The position numbers were made by a program, and so were the translations under genes. The notes under the pieces were generated by a model. It did no database searches and was not told where the DNA came from. It was given only the letters and a program-made list of their open reading frames with translations. A stretch of DNA of 64,000 nt from Peteryoungia desertarenae (GTDB lineage Bacteria > Pseudomonadota > Alphaproteobacteria > Rhizobiales > Rhizobiaceae), in the NCBI RefSeq assembly GCF_005860795.2, contig NZ_CP058350.1, positions 2,262,501 to 2,326,500 on the forward strand, in the 5' to 3' direction. This document shows positions 9,770-19,818 of the stretch, piece after piece; the stretch's first letter is position 1, and the number at the start of each line of letters is the position of its first letter.

Positions 9770-9989
9770 GCCTGCCTCCGATCTTGCGAGAATTTCGGCT
9801 GGCCATGGCATGAAGAGGCCGGATATGCAAGCGGCGAGCCGGTCTTGTGCCCGATTTCCGCTTCATGCAGCCTTATCCCGCGCTGTCATCTCTTCTTCTT
9901 GACCGGCTCTTCCGGCCTCGCCTATCTCTTGCTACCTATAACGAGTTTGCGTCGCACAACAGTGAGTGGCAACAAGCTAGGAAAAGATT

Positions 9990-11120
9990 ATGGCAAAGCA
10001 TATCAGTGGAACAGGTCTTCGACGTCAGGTCATGTTCTGGACCGCCGCGCTGATCATTTTCGTTCTTTTCCTGATGACCTTCAGCTCAATTCTTCTGCCC
10101 TTTATCGCGGGGATGGCGCTTGCCTATTTTCTCGATCCGGTGGCGGATCGACTGGAGCGCCTCGGCCTCAGCCGCCTGATGGCGACAGTGGTCATTCTCT
10201 TCGCCTTCCTCGTGGTCTTCGTGCTGTCGCTGATGATCATCATTCCGATCCTGGCGAGCCAGCTCAACGATTTCATCCAGCGCGTTCCGGGCTATGTGTC
10301 CCAGCTGCAGGTCTTCATCACCACATCCAACGCTGCCTGGTTGCCTGAGTGGCTGAACGGGCAGATGGACACGATCAAGAGCAATTTCTCGCGCTACATC
10401 AGCGAGGGTGTCGGTTTCGTTGGAACGCTGATCGGCCAGATCTGGAGTTCCGGCAAGGCGCTTGTCGATATCGCCGCTTTGCTGATTGTCACGCCAGTCG
10501 TCGCCTTCTATCTCCTGCTGGATTGGGACCGGATGATCGCCAAGGTGGACAGCTGGATACCGCGCAATCACCTCGGCACCATCCGGGGCCTTGCGACCGA
10601 ACTGGACAACACGATTGCAGGTTTCGTTCGAGGGCAGGGTTCCCTTTGCCTCATTCTCGGATTGTTCTATGCGATCGGCCTTTCGCTGGTCGGGCTCAAC
10701 TTCGGCCTGTTGATCGGCTTCTTCACCGGTCTGATCAGTTTCATTCCCTATGTCGGCTCGACCGTTGGTCTTGTGCTGGCCGTGGGGGTGGCGCTTGTGC
10801 AGTTCTGGCCGGATTACATCTGGATCGCGCTCGTGGCCGGCATCTTCTTTCTCGGCCAGTTTATCGAGGGCAATATCCTGCAGCCGAAACTGGTGGGCAA
10901 AAGCGTGGGCCTTCACCCGGTCTGGCTGATGTTTGCGCTCTTTGCTTTCGGTGCTCTCTTCGGTTTTGTCGGCGTCCTAATTGCCGTACCGGCAGCTGCC
11001 GCAGTCGGTGTGCTTGTGCGTTTTGCGCTCCAGCGGTATCTTGATAGTGACCTTTATCATGGCGATCCGCCGCAACTGGCCGAACCGCCTCGCACCCTGT
11101 CGCAGAATAGCGATGTCTGA
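9990..11120 (+). CDS. AI-2E family transporter (PerM/YdgG type)
   Basis: 376-residue integral membrane protein of the AI-2 exporter/PerM family. Two N-terminal helices (residues about 15-45), a third at 60-85, a periplasmic/soluble loop (about 90-150), then five helices with the family motif LIGFFTGLISFIPYVGS and the EGNILQPKLVGKSVGLHPV segment near the C-terminus. Some members export small molecules or act as Na+/H+ antiporters; the substrate here is unknown. The last eight bases overlap hdaA, and the same PerM-hdaA-ppk-ppx order is seen widely in rhizobia, so it heads the operon. ATG 9990 has AGGAAAAG upstream. Confidence 0.92.
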   Translation: MAKHISGTGLRRQVMFWTAALIIFVLFLMTFSSILLPFIAGMALAYFLDPVADRLERLGLSRLMATVVILFAFLVVFVLSLMIIIPILASQLNDFIQRVPGYVSQLQVFITTSNAAWLPEWLNGQMDTIKSNFSRYISEGVGFVGTLIGQIWSSGKALVDIAALLIVTPVVAFYLLLDWDRMIAKVDSWIPRNHLGTIRGLATELDNTIAGFVRGQGSLCLILGLFYAIGLSLVGLNFGLLIGFFTGLISFIPYVGSTVGLVLAVGVALVQFWPDYIWIALVAGIFFLGQFIEGNILQPKLVGKSVGLHPVWLMFALFAFGALFGFVGVLIAVPAAAAVGVLVRFALQRYLDSDLYHGDPPQLAEPPRTLSQNSDV

Positions 11121-11826
11121 CACCAGAAAAACCCAAACCCGGCGCACCGGCGCCGAGCAGTTGCCGCTTCAATTCGATTACGCTGCGGCATCTGGTCGTG
11201 ACGACCTTCTCGTTTCGGAACGTCTGGCGGCTGCCGTTTCACTCATCGACAGTTGGCCGGACTGGCCGGCCCCGGTTGTGGTTCTGACGGGGCCGCCCGG
11301 TTCGGGCAAGTCGCATCTCGCCCAGATTTTTCGGGAGTTGAGTGGTGCGACCGATATTGACGCTCGCGCTGGCTCGGGGTCGCAGCAAATCGCGATTGAC
11401 CATTCCGTCGTGATTGAAGACGCCGACCGCGCGGGATTTGACGAGGTCGAACTCTTTCACGTGATCAACAATGTCCGGCAGCACGGGCGAAGCCTGCTGA
11501 TCACCGCCCGCAGCTTTCCGCCATCCTGGAATGTCGAGCTGCCCGACCTGCGTTCGCGCCTGAAGGCAGCCATGGTCGTGGAGATTGGGCCACCGGACGA
11601 GGCCCTTCTTGCACAAGTGATCGTGAAGCTCTTTGCCGACCGTCAGCTTTATATTGATGATAAGATTGTGAGCTACATCGTACAGCGCATGGAGAGATCC
11701 TTCTCGACGGCACAGGATGTTGTTGACAGGATAGACAGGCTGGCACTTGCGCGCCGCACAAAGATCACGAGGGCGCTGGTCTCGGAAGTCCTTGAGACTA
11801 TCGAGGAGTTCGAACGGCAGGAGTGA
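11113..11826 (+). CDS. hdaA: DnaA regulatory inactivator HdaA
   Basis: Hda-type AAA+ protein that, loaded on the DNA-bound beta clamp, stimulates hydrolysis of DnaA-bound ATP and so limits replication initiation. The N-terminal sliding-clamp-binding motif EQLPLQF is at about residues 15-21. The Walker A is GPPGSGKS at about 57-64. The Walker B region is VVIEDADR, followed by an Hda/DnaA-type lid helix bundle (SYIVQRMERSF). The ATG at 11113 was chosen because the clamp motif follows immediately and it overlaps the permease gene by 8 bases; the frame itself opens at 10981. It has no DnaA DNA-binding domain IV, as expected. 237 residues. Confidence 0.93.
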   Translation: MSDTRKTQTRRTGAEQLPLQFDYAAASGRDDLLVSERLAAAVSLIDSWPDWPAPVVVLTGPPGSGKSHLAQIFRELSGATDIDARAGSGSQQIAIDHSVVIEDADRAGFDEVELFHVINNVRQHGRSLLITARSFPPSWNVELPDLRSRLKAAMVVEIGPPDEALLAQVIVKLFADRQLYIDDKIVSYIVQRMERSFSTAQDVVDRIDRLALARRTKITRALVSEVLETIEEFERQE

Positions 11827-11889
11827 GTGTCACAGACCTGTCGTCAAACTGTTATAGTCGGCATGTCGCCGACAAAGGGATGGAGAGAC

Positions 11890-14082
11890 ATGGATTCTGC
11901 GGTCAACGAGAATGTGGAGCTACCAGCGCCGGACGCGGAGGCTGCTGAAGATCTGCTTGAAAGCCCTTTGCGCTTCATAAACCGGGAATTCTCATGGCTG
12001 CAGTTCAACCGCCGTGTTCTCGAGGAGACACTGAACACTGACCATCCGCTGCTTGAGCGCGTCCGTTTCCTGTCGATCTCTGCGGCCAATCTCGATGAAT
12101 TCTTCATGGTGCGCGTTGCGGGTCTTGAGGGCCAGGTACGCCAGGGCATTACCGTACGCAGTCCCGACGGCAAGACGCCGGCGGAGCAGCTTGAGGATAT
12201 CCTGAAGGAAATCGACAATCTGCAGATGGAGCAGCAGGCCTCGCTGGCGGTCCTGCAGCAATACATGGCGCAGGAAGAAATTCTGATCGTACGGCCAGCG
12301 GCGTTGTCAGACGAGGACAAGCTGTGGCTTGAGAATACGTTCGAGGATTCCATTTTTCCTGTCCTGACACCGCTGTCCATCGACCCGGCACATCCGTTCC
12401 CCTTCATTCCCAATCTCGGTTTTTCCATGGGGTTGCAGCTGTGCAGCAATCGCACGGGGGAGCCGATGACGGCGCTTCTGCGTCTGCCTCCCACGCTTGA
12501 CCGCTTCATCCGCCTGCCGGACGACAAGACGACCATTCGCTACATCACCCTTGAGGATGTCGTCGGGCTGTTCATCAATCGCCTCTATCCGGGCTATGAG
12601 GTGAAGGGATATGGCACATTCCGGATCATTCGCGACAGCGATATCGAGGTCGAGGAAGAAGCCGAAGATCTCGTGCGCTTCTTCGAAACGGCTCTCAAGC
12701 GCCGTCGTCGCGGTTCGGTCATCCGCATCGAGGTGGATTCGGAAATGCCGGTCGCACTCCGCCAGTTCGTGGTGCATGAGCTGGCTGTCCCGGAAAATCG
12801 CGTTGCCGTTCTCCCCGGTCTCCTTGCCCTGAACACGATTTCGGAAATCTGCAAGGCGCCGCGTGATGACCTTCGCTTCGAACCCTATAATGCGCGCTTC
12901 CCGGAGCGGGTTCGCGAGCATGCAGGCGATTGCCTGGCGGCAATCCGCGAAAAGGACATGGTGGTCCACCATCCTTACGAGAGCTTCGATGTTGTCGTGC
13001 AGTTCCTGCTGCAGGCTGCGCGCGACCCTGATGTGCTCGCGATCAAGCAGACACTCTATCGCACCTCGAATGACAGCCCGATCGTGCGTGCCCTGATCGA
13101 TGCCGCCGATGCCGGCAAGTCGGTAACGGCGCTGGTCGAATTGAAGGCGCGTTTTGATGAAGAAGCCAATATCCGCTGGGCGCGCGATCTGGAACGTGCA
13201 GGCGTGCAGGTCGTATTCGGCTTCATCGAGTTGAAGACACACGCCAAGATGTCGATGGTCGTTCGTCGCGAGGATGGCAAGCTCAGGACCTACTGCCATC
13301 TTGGAACGGGCAACTATCACCCCGTCACGGCAAAGATCTATACGGATCTGTCCTTCTTCACCTGCAATCCGAAGATCGCCCATGACATGGCCAATGTCTT
13401 CAACTTCATCACCGGCTATGGCGAGCCGGAAGAAAGCATGAAGCTGGCCGTCTCACCCTATACGCTGCGCCCGCGCATTCTGCGGCACATCGAGGAAGAG
13501 ATCGAACATGCCAAGGCCGGTCGTCCAACCGGTATCTGGATGAAGATGAATTCGCTCGTCGACCCGGAGATCATCGATGCACTTTATCGCGCAAGCCGTG
13601 CCGGTGTGGAGATCGACCTCGTCATTCGCGGGATTTGCTGCCTGAGACCCCAGGTGCCAGGTCTCTCCGACAACATCCGCGTAAAATCGATCGTCGGTCG
13701 CTTCCTGGAGCACAGCCGCATTTTCTGCTTCGGCCATGGACACCGCCTGCCATCCGAAAAGGCGCTCGTCTATATCGGTTCTGCCGACATGATGCCCCGC
13801 AATCTCGATCGTCGCGTCGAGACGCTGGTGCCACTGATCAATCCGACTGTGCATGAGCAGGTCCTGTCCCAGATCATGCTCGGCAATCTCATTGACAACC
13901 AGCAAAGCTACGAGATATTGCCCGATGGCACCTCAAGGCGCATGGAAGTGCGGTCGGGCGAGGAACCGTTCAACGCCCAGCACTATTTCATGACCAATCC
14001 GAGCCTTTCCGGACGCGGAGAAGCCTTGAAATCGAGTGCCCCGAAACTCATCGCCGGTCTGATCTCCGGCAGGAAACGATAA
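11890..14082 (+). CDS. ppk: Polyphosphate kinase 1
   Basis: Reversibly polymerises the gamma phosphate of ATP into inorganic polyphosphate. 730 residues with all four PPK1 regions: N-terminal [19 protein letters not shown], the head domain, then two PLD-like catalytic domains. His451 (KTHAKMSM) and His470 (CHLGTGNY) have exactly the 19-residue spacing of the essential His435/His454 of E. coli PPK; His451 is the expected phosphorylated residue. The start is the ATG at 11890 with GGAGAG upstream; a GTG right after the hdaA stop (11827) would add 21 residues unlike the family. ppx follows after 12 bases, so synthesis and breakdown are coupled in one transcript. Confidence 0.97.
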   Translation: MDSAVNENVELPAPDAEAAEDLLESPLRFINREFSWLQFNRRVLEETLNTDHPLLERVRFLSISAANLDEFFMVRVAGLEGQVRQGITVRSPDGKTPAEQLEDILKEIDNLQMEQQASLAVLQQYMAQEEILIVRPAALSDEDKLWLENTFEDSIFPVLTPLSIDPAHPFPFIPNLGFSMGLQLCSNRTGEPMTALLRLPPTLDRFIRLPDDKTTIRYITLEDVVGLFINRLYPGYEVKGYGTFRIIRDSDIEVEEEAEDLVRFFETALKRRRRGSVIRIEVDSEMPVALRQFVVHELAVPENRVAVLPGLLALNTISEICKAPRDDLRFEPYNARFPERVREHAGDCLAAIREKDMVVHHPYESFDVVVQFLLQAARDPDVLAIKQTLYRTSNDSPIVRALIDAADAGKSVTALVELKARFDEEANIRWARDLERAGVQVVFGFIELKTHAKMSMVVRREDGKLRTYCHLGTGNYHPVTAKIYTDLSFFTCNPKIAHDMANVFNFITGYGEPEESMKLAVSPYTLRPRILRHIEEEIEHAKAGRPTGIWMKMNSLVDPEIIDALYRASRAGVEIDLVIRGICCLRPQVPGLSDNIRVKSIVGRFLEHSRIFCFGHGHRLPSEKALVYIGSADMMPRNLDRRVETLVPLINPTVHEQVLSQIMLGNLIDNQQSYEILPDGTSRRMEVRSGEEPFNAQHYFMTNPSLSGRGEALKSSAPKLIAGLISGRKR

Positions 14083-14094
14083 AACTGGGACTTC

Positions 14095-15615
14095 ATGACA
14101 CGATCTGAAGCGCAGGGGCGGCTTCCCGGCATTGCCCCTGTTTCCGTGGTTGATATTGGTTCGAATTCGATCCGTCTCGTCATCTACGAAGGCCTGTCGC
14201 GTGCGCCGACGGTATTGTTCAACGAGAAAGTGCTTTGCGGTCTGGGCAAGGGATTGGCCACGACCGGCAAGATGGATGCCGCTGGCGTCGAACGGGCTCT
14301 TGCAGCGCTGCGTCGCTTTCGGGCGCTCTCCGAGCAGGCCCAGGCGACCCGCATGTACATCCTGGCAACCGCTGCCGCGCGGGAAGCCTCGAACGGGCCC
14401 GATTTCATCGAACGCGCAGAGGCCATTCTTGGCCAGCATATCCAGGTTCTGACCGGTGAGCAGGAGGCTCTTTATTCGGCTTACGGCATCATCAGCGGTT
14501 TCTATCATCCCGATGGAATTGCAGGTGATCTTGGCGGTGGTTCGCTCGAACTCATCGATATCCAGGGCAAGACAATCGGTCCCGGCGTGACACTGCCGCT
14601 CGGCGGATTGCGCTTGTCGGAAACGGCGGACGGATCACTGCTGAAGGCCAAATCCCTGTCGAAAACGCAGATCGCTGCCGCGACCCTTCTGGAGAAGGGC
14701 GCCGGACGGATCTTTTATGCGGTTGGCGGCACATGGCGCAACATCGCCAAGCTGCACATGGAAATCCGCAAATATCCGCTGCATATGATGCAGGGCTATG
14801 AACTGCCCTATGATGAAATCGCCTTCTTTCTGGACGAGATCATATCCGGCGCTAATAGCCGCGACCCGGCCTGGTCGACCATCTCCAAGAACCGGCGGGC
14901 GCTTCTGCCATTCGGTGCGGTCGCCATGCGCGAAGTGATCGAAGTGATGCGCCCGAAGTCGGTCTGCTTTTCCGCTCAGGGCGTTCGCGAAGGCTATCTC
15001 TACTCGCTGCTTTCCGAAGAGGAGCGTGGGCTTGACCCGCTGATTTCTGCGGCGAACGAGCTTGCCATCCTGCGCGCCCGCTCACCCGAGCATGCGCGAG
15101 AGCTTGCTGACTGGACAGGACGCATGCTGCCCTTCTTCGATATCGAGGAAACGGTTGAAGACAGCCGCTACCGGCAGGCGGCCTGCCTGCTGGCGGATAT
15201 CAGCTGGCGTGCCCATCCGGACTATCGCGGTCTGCAGGCACTGAACCTCATTGCCCATTCGGCCTTGATCAGCATCACCCATCCGGGCCGCGCCTTTATC
15301 GCGCTGACCAATTACTACCGCTTTGAAGGCCTGCATGATGACGGCAGGACCGGCCCGCTGGCAGCCATTGCCACGGAACGCCTGCTGGAGCGGGCCAAGC
15401 TGATCGGCGGATTGCTGAGAGTGGTCTACCTCTTCTCCGCCTCCATGCCGGGGATCGTCAATGATCTGACCTTCCGTCGGACAGACAATCCAGACATCGA
15501 TCTCGAATTCGTCGTTCCAAAAGCCCATGTCGATTTCGCCGGCGAGCGGATCGAAGGTCGCCTCCAGCAACTGGCGAAACTCACCGGCAAGCGTCTGGCC
15601 TTCGTCTTCGAATAG
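14095..15615 (+). CDS. ppx: Exopolyphosphatase (Ppx/GppA family)
   Basis: Releases terminal phosphate from polyphosphate and/or converts pppGpp to ppGpp. N-terminal ASKHA/actin-fold motifs VVDIGSNSIRLVIYE (phosphate 1 loop, about 17-31), ATAAAREASNG, and GDLGGGSLELI (phosphate 2 loop near 144-154). The second half carries the helical HD-like domain of long Ppx proteins (about 310-500). 506 residues, full length. Last gene of the permease-hdaA-ppk-ppx unit, ending at a GC-rich hairpin. Exopolyphosphatase versus guanosine-pentaphosphatase activity cannot be separated by sequence alone. Confidence 0.95.
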   Translation: MTRSEAQGRLPGIAPVSVVDIGSNSIRLVIYEGLSRAPTVLFNEKVLCGLGKGLATTGKMDAAGVERALAALRRFRALSEQAQATRMYILATAAAREASNGPDFIERAEAILGQHIQVLTGEQEALYSAYGIISGFYHPDGIAGDLGGGSLELIDIQGKTIGPGVTLPLGGLRLSETADGSLLKAKSLSKTQIAAATLLEKGAGRIFYAVGGTWRNIAKLHMEIRKYPLHMMQGYELPYDEIAFFLDEIISGANSRDPAWSTISKNRRALLPFGAVAMREVIEVMRPKSVCFSAQGVREGYLYSLLSEEERGLDPLISAANELAILRARSPEHARELADWTGRMLPFFDIEETVEDSRYRQAACLLADISWRAHPDYRGLQALNLIAHSALISITHPGRAFIALTNYYRFEGLHDDGRTGPLAAIATERLLERAKLIGGLLRVVYLFSASMPGIVNDLTFRRTDNPDIDLEFVVPKAHVDFAGERIEGRLQQLAKLTGKRLAFVFE

Positions 15616-15629
15616 CCGACCGCCTTGAA

Positions 15630-15663
15630 GCCCCGCGCCAATTGGATGACGCGGGGCGTTTGG
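15630..15663 (+). terminator. Hairpin terminator after ppx
   Basis: Perfect 8-bp stem GCCCCGCG (15630-15637) / CGCGGGGC (15650-15657) with a 12-base loop, followed by only a short T-containing tail (GTTTGG). It lies between the convergent ppx and phytase-like genes. The weak T run makes it less certain as an intrinsic terminator. Confidence 0.6.
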
Positions 15664-15666
15664 CGT

Positions 15667-17025
15667 TTACTTCGCAGCGAGAAACTCGCCGACTTCCAGC
15701 AGCACGAATTCGTTGTCGTCCACGGCATTGAGAGAACGGCCTGCCGAATAGGGCAGGTTGTTGTCATTGCCGACGATGATGTGGGTCTCATCGACGATAT
15801 CGACATTTTCGATCGTTACGAAGGGCATGTCGTAGAAGCCGTTGCCGCCACCCTGACGCTTCCTGTTGTCCGGGTCCTCGATTTTCATCAGGTCGATATA
15901 ACCGATCTTGCGGACAGACCGGCCGGCATTCTCATCGGTCATCTCGATCTTGTAGATGCGCTTGTGCTTGGCTGGGTTGGCAAAGCAGTCTGCAGTCGGA
16001 GCCTTGGGGTCCGCACAGGCCTTGTCAGGCGTTCCGGCACCATTGTCGCGTTCGATGACGAGAGCCGTCGTGTCGTCGATCATGTTGAAGTCACCGATTG
16101 CCACACCGCCTTCGGTCAGCGGATACATCCAGGTGCGGCCCGTCCAGTTCTTAGACGTGGCATCGAGTTCGATGATCCTGAGCGCCGTCATGCTGTCAAC
16201 CATTTCGACAGTGCCGTCCTGCTTGTAGAGCGGCCCCTCGAGCATGGCGTAGAGCTTCGTGCCGTCCTTGGAGATGGCAAGACCTTCATAGCCACCCGAA
16301 CGGCGCAGGTTGAAGCTTGGCATGCTCGCGGTCGGATTGGCCGGTACGACGAGGGTCGGATTATCCGGGGACTTCACCTCGATATCACCGGCCTTCGTGG
16401 CGATCACATCAGTGAGCTTGCCGTCACGGCTGAACTTCAGCATGTAGGGACCGAATTCTTCACCGATCCAGAAGCCGTCCGCCACCGGCTGGATGGATTC
16501 AACGTCAAAATCTGCCCCCGTGAGGTAGCGGCTTCCGGCACCCTCCATGGCAATCGGGAAGGGGGCCTTCTTGTCGGGGTCGCTGAGGAAGACGGTTTCC
16601 TTGACCTCCATGGCGCCGGCATCCCAGTCAAATCCGACATGGTGGATCATCAGCATGGCGTCGCTGGAATTGATCTTGGAACCAAAGCCGTTGTCGGAGA
16701 GCGTCCAGAACGTGCCGTCCTCCATGCGCTTGATGCCGGAGAAGCCCTGTAGCGGCTGGCCGTTGAAGGGCAGGGCGAGACCGGTCTCGCGATGGCCATC
16801 CTTGCCCATGATGGTTCCGAGCCCTTCGGCGCGCTTGCGGTCGGGCGTCGTGAACTTGCCGGACGTCTTCAGGTGCTCCGGCGCGTCTGCAGGCGCCGAA
16901 ATGATCGTGTTGCCGGGCACGACGACGTGGGAAACGAGCTTCGACGGGAAGACGGTTTCACCGGCCAATGCAGTACCGGCAACAAGAAGGCAAAGGGAAG
17001 CGGAGGTCAGAACAACCTGTTTCAT
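15667..17025 (-). CDS. Secreted esterase-like-activity-of-phytase family protein
   Basis: 452-residue exported protein of the phytase-like (PF13449-type) beta-propeller family. The signal peptide is about residues 1-21, ending ALA-GE. Family landmarks: LQGFSGIKRMEDGTFWTLSDNGFGSK near 95-120, FDVESIQPVADGFWIGEEFGPYML near 175-200, RSGGYEGLAIS, the acidic GDFNMIDDTTALVIERDNG, and a C-terminal VGNDNNLPYS. The name derives from a weak phytase association; phosphoester hydrolysis is unproven for most members. It faces ppx, giving a phosphate-themed neighbourhood, but being on the opposite strand it is not in that operon. A cysteine pair in CADPKAPTADC suggests a disulfide. Confidence 0.88.
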   Translation of the reverse strand: MKQVVLTSASLCLLVAGTALAGETVFPSKLVSHVVVPGNTIISAPADAPEHLKTSGKFTTPDRKRAEGLGTIMGKDGHRETGLALPFNGQPLQGFSGIKRMEDGTFWTLSDNGFGSKINSSDAMLMIHHVGFDWDAGAMEVKETVFLSDPDKKAPFPIAMEGAGSRYLTGADFDVESIQPVADGFWIGEEFGPYMLKFSRDGKLTDVIATKAGDIEVKSPDNPTLVVPANPTASMPSFNLRRSGGYEGLAISKDGTKLYAMLEGPLYKQDGTVEMVDSMTALRIIELDATSKNWTGRTWMYPLTEGGVAIGDFNMIDDTTALVIERDNGAGTPDKACADPKAPTADCFANPAKHKRIYKIEMTDENAGRSVRKIGYIDLMKIEDPDNRKRQGGGNGFYDMPFVTIENVDIVDETHIIVGNDNNLPYSAGRSLNAVDDNEFVLLEVGEFLAAK

Positions 17026-17137
17026 GATGTCACCTTGAAAGGGATAGTTGGAACGCCGCCTGATTAGGCGGACATGATGTCGCGCCGATATCCGTTCGGT
17101 GAAACTTTGGTGACGGAGAGGTTTTTTCCCAGTTGGG

Positions 17138-18814
17138 TTAGGACAGATAGCCGGGCAGATGCCCGCGACACTCGCCTGTGACTGCGGCCTCGACGCAGTC
17201 CGCTAGGCTTCCAAACCGCATGTCCCGTCCGGATAGACCGGGACCGTAATGCGCATATTTGCCCGAATTCGTCATGATGACGCGGGCAGCGGGCGGGATG
17301 ATTGGTTCGCCTATCATGCACCAGCAGGTGTCGGTGACAAAGGACACGCCAAAGCTTTCAAGCTCGGCTACATGGCCGGCCGCAATTGCCTCATCGAGGA
17401 CCGCACGCCCGCAGGTGACAATGATGCTTGAAGTCGCCGCCGTCTTTCGATCCTCGCAGATTTTGGCCAGCGCCGCGATCTCCGAAAGAGAGAAATGCGG
17501 ATTGCCGAGCGAAACGAGATCTACGGGACCGATCGCTGCACCATTCAACTCGTCCCAGGCTGCGCGAAGATCGTCGATGGTTATCTGCACCGTTTTCAGG
17601 GAGAGCGCCGCGAAAGCTGCAGGCTCCATTGCCTCCGGTGTCACGCCGGCAACATGGAACATCGGGGCCGCCGAACTGGTGGCGAAGGCTGCGCCAAAGG
17701 CTTTCAGATCATCCGATGAGGGCATTGCCCTTTCAAGCCCCTCGATCAACGGGATCTCGTCGGTCGCGATCGAGCCGATCAGATAGCCGAGGAGCGGATA
17801 GAAACTGTCATCAAGGCCTTTGAGCTCGGGAACCTGGACGTGCAGCTGCGGCTGCCGTCCGCTGTCGAGGTGACAGCCTGCCTTCGGCGCCCGCCCGGTC
17901 AGCGCAATACAGATATCCAGGTAATCGGGATATTTCATCGTCCGGGCGCCGAGCACGCTGTTGGCATAGACGACGGCATTCGACTCGGCCCAGACGATCT
18001 GTTCATCACGCTTGGGAGCCGTCTGGAGCACATAGGGAGCACAGGTGAAGCTTGGCTGCGCGCCCATTGCCACATAGGCATCCGCCAGACGGCTCGCAGC
18101 GCTGCCGAATGCTTCGTCGACGCCCTGTTCGCGCCACCGCCTCTGATCGACGGAAATTGCATTGAGCGTGGTTGGCACAGCGACCTTGCCCCCGAGCTCT
18201 TTGAGCCTTTCGGCGAAGGCAAGTCCGCCGGGTCCGGTATAGATGCAGCCGTCGATATGCGCCTGCGTGACATCCAACAGTTCGCGAGCGCCCTCAAGGG
18301 CCGCCAGCCGCAGCACGATCTGCATGGCGATCCGCGCTGCCTCGCCATGCTCTCCCGCCTCGATTGCCCGGTCATGATCCGACAGTGCGATCTGTGCGCC
18401 TTGTTTTTTGTGAGCAGGCTCAAGGGATACATGGTCGACGTTGCAAAGGGCGGCAAAACCATCCGGCCCTAGTATTCTGACAGGGATCGACTGCCCGAAC
18501 ATTTCTTCAGCCACGATGACGCCGAGAGAGATGATCGCTTCCGGTCGCTCCAGCAGGATCGCCGAAGGACCGCACCCATTCAGGACGAGTTCCAGAACGA
18601 CCCCGCTTCCGGAGCAGGAGCCACGGCTGGTCGGCACGGCGAGCACGCAGCCGGTCAGTGACCGACCTTTAAGTGGATGATGCTGGTCGATCACCCGCCC
18701 AGTTTCAGGGTCGACCCCACCCCAGAAGCTCAAGGGGACCGTGCTGTAGACGAGAGGGCCGGAAGCCTCGCCACCGACAACAACGTCACCGCAGATCCTG
18801 GCAGCACCCGTCAT
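17138..18814 (-). CDS. Aconitase X, fused small and large domains (AcnX)
   Basis: 558-residue single-chain aconitase X: an N-terminal swivel domain (DUF126; GGEASGPLVYST at 14-25, PTSRGSCSGSG at 61-71 with the conserved Ser) joined to the DUF521 catalytic part from about residue 125 (VDHVSLEPAHKKQG, TQAHIDGCIYTGPGG, later CAPYVLQT and GRAPKAGCH). The Cys residues probably hold the Fe-S cluster. Fused bacterial members (type I) include cis-3-hydroxy-L-proline dehydratase, whereas split archaeal forms dehydrate mevalonate 5-phosphate. The ATG at 18814 overlaps the DUF2891 stop (ATGA); the frame itself extends to 18982. No proline-catabolic reductase or transporter is adjacent, so the substrate remains open. 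Confidence 0.9.
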   Translation of the reverse strand: MTGAARICGDVVVGGEASGPLVYSTVPLSFWGGVDPETGRVIDQHHPLKGRSLTGCVLAVPTSRGSCSGSGVVLELVLNGCGPSAILLERPEAIISLGVIVAEEMFGQSIPVRILGPDGFAALCNVDHVSLEPAHKKQGAQIALSDHDRAIEAGEHGEAARIAMQIVLRLAALEGARELLDVTQAHIDGCIYTGPGGLAFAERLKELGGKVAVPTTLNAISVDQRRWREQGVDEAFGSAASRLADAYVAMGAQPSFTCAPYVLQTAPKRDEQIVWAESNAVVYANSVLGARTMKYPDYLDICIALTGRAPKAGCHLDSGRQPQLHVQVPELKGLDDSFYPLLGYLIGSIATDEIPLIEGLERAMPSSDDLKAFGAAFATSSAAPMFHVAGVTPEAMEPAAFAALSLKTVQITIDDLRAAWDELNGAAIGPVDLVSLGNPHFSLSEIAALAKICEDRKTAATSSIIVTCGRAVLDEAIAAGHVAELESFGVSFVTDTCWCMIGEPIIPPAARVIMTNSGKYAHYGPGLSGRDMRFGSLADCVEAAVTGECRGHLPGYLS

Positions 18815-19818
18815 CGCGGCTCCGTCATGGCAAGGACTGCGAAACTCGCCAGCCAATGTTCGCCCATATAGTCGCCGGCGACATGCTTGAGACCGGCAGC
18901 AAGGTGCTGACTGGCTGCGGCTTCGAGAGATGCCTTGGTCGGGGAATTCTCGGGGTGAGTCGTCGCAAGCACTGACAAGCACCAGGCCCGGCTCAGATTG
19001 AGGCCATCGAGATGGGCAATCTTGCCGTCCGAGCGGTCAGACACGCGCGCCGGGGCGAAGAGGCAGGCAGGTTGTCCTTGGTCGAGCTTCGGCAAGAAGC
19101 GGGGAAACCAATCCGAAAAGGCGCTCGGCTGCATGAGCCGTCGCATGCATTCGGCTTCGATCAGGGTCGGGGACAGAAAATCGTCGCCGCTCGGCTCGCC
19201 CCAGGCGGGACAGTCCTCGTCCGTGCCATACCACCGTTGCGCAGTCTCAGTTAGCAGACGCAGCAGTGCCTGGTCATCGGCGGTCTCGGCATAGTCTGCA
19301 GCAAGCCGAAGCGCAAAGGCGGTGTTGTAATGGGTGCCGACGCGGACCGGATAGGTGGCAAGCGGCAGGAAATCCATGAAGCGCCTGGTGATCCGATCGG
19401 TCAGCGGCTGAAGGGCCTGCCTCCATCGATCTTCTTCATGGGCATGGAGTTCTGCGGCAAGCTTCAGCAGCCAGCCCCAGCCATAGGGGCGCTCATAGCC
19501 CCGCGCCAGTGGCCGGTCGAAATAGTCGCATTCGCCAGCGACCTTTTCCGGGACCAGTGCCCGCTCGAAAAGGACGCGGATCGCCGGTGCTGCATCCATC
19601 TGCGGGAAAAGCCGCAAGAGGCGCGCCAGCATCCAATAGCCATGCACGCAGGAATGCCAGTCATAACTGCCACAGAAGACAGGATGAAGCTCACGGGGTG
19701 TCCGTGCATCGTCGGGCCCCTCCAGAGCATGCAGGATATGGTTCGGATATTCCCGCTCAACATGGCCCAGCGCAATCCGCGCAAACCGGTCGGCCATGGC
19801 CTCGTCAAGTGTCGTCAT
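18811..19818 (-). CDS. DUF2891 family protein
   Basis: 335-residue soluble protein matching the DUF2891 pattern: HPVFCGSYDWHSCVHGYW at about 44-61, RPYGWGWLLKLAAELH, THYNTAFALRLA, a SPTLIEAECM segment, HLDGLNLSRAWCLSVLA and the C-terminal GDYMGEHWLASFAVLA. These recurring aromatic/histidine-rich helix pairs look like an (alpha/alpha)-barrel such as those of glycan-modifying enzymes; that fold is my inference. No signal peptide. It overlaps both neighbours by four bases (ATGA with rsm22 upstream and with acnX downstream), so it is tightly coupled to them. Biochemical function unknown. Confidence 0.85.
   Translation of the reverse strand: MTTLDEAMADRFARIALGHVEREYPNHILHALEGPDDARTPRELHPVFCGSYDWHSCVHGYWMLARLLRLFPQMDAAPAIRVLFERALVPEKVAGECDYFDRPLARGYERPYGWGWLLKLAAELHAHEEDRWRQALQPLTDRITRRFMDFLPLATYPVRVGTHYNTAFALRLAADYAETADDQALLRLLTETAQRWYGTDEDCPAWGEPSGDDFLSPTLIEAECMRRLMQPSAFSDWFPRFLPKLDQGQPACLFAPARVSDRSDGKIAHLDGLNLSRAWCLSVLATTHPENSPTKASLEAAASQHLAAGLKHVAGDYMGEHWLASFAVLAMTEPR

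Noticed and set aside
8729..10348. 539-residue plus-strand frame over purM and its promoter
   Set aside because: Shadow of purM on the other strand; the composition follows the third-position bias of purM, and the last part only overlaps the permease start.
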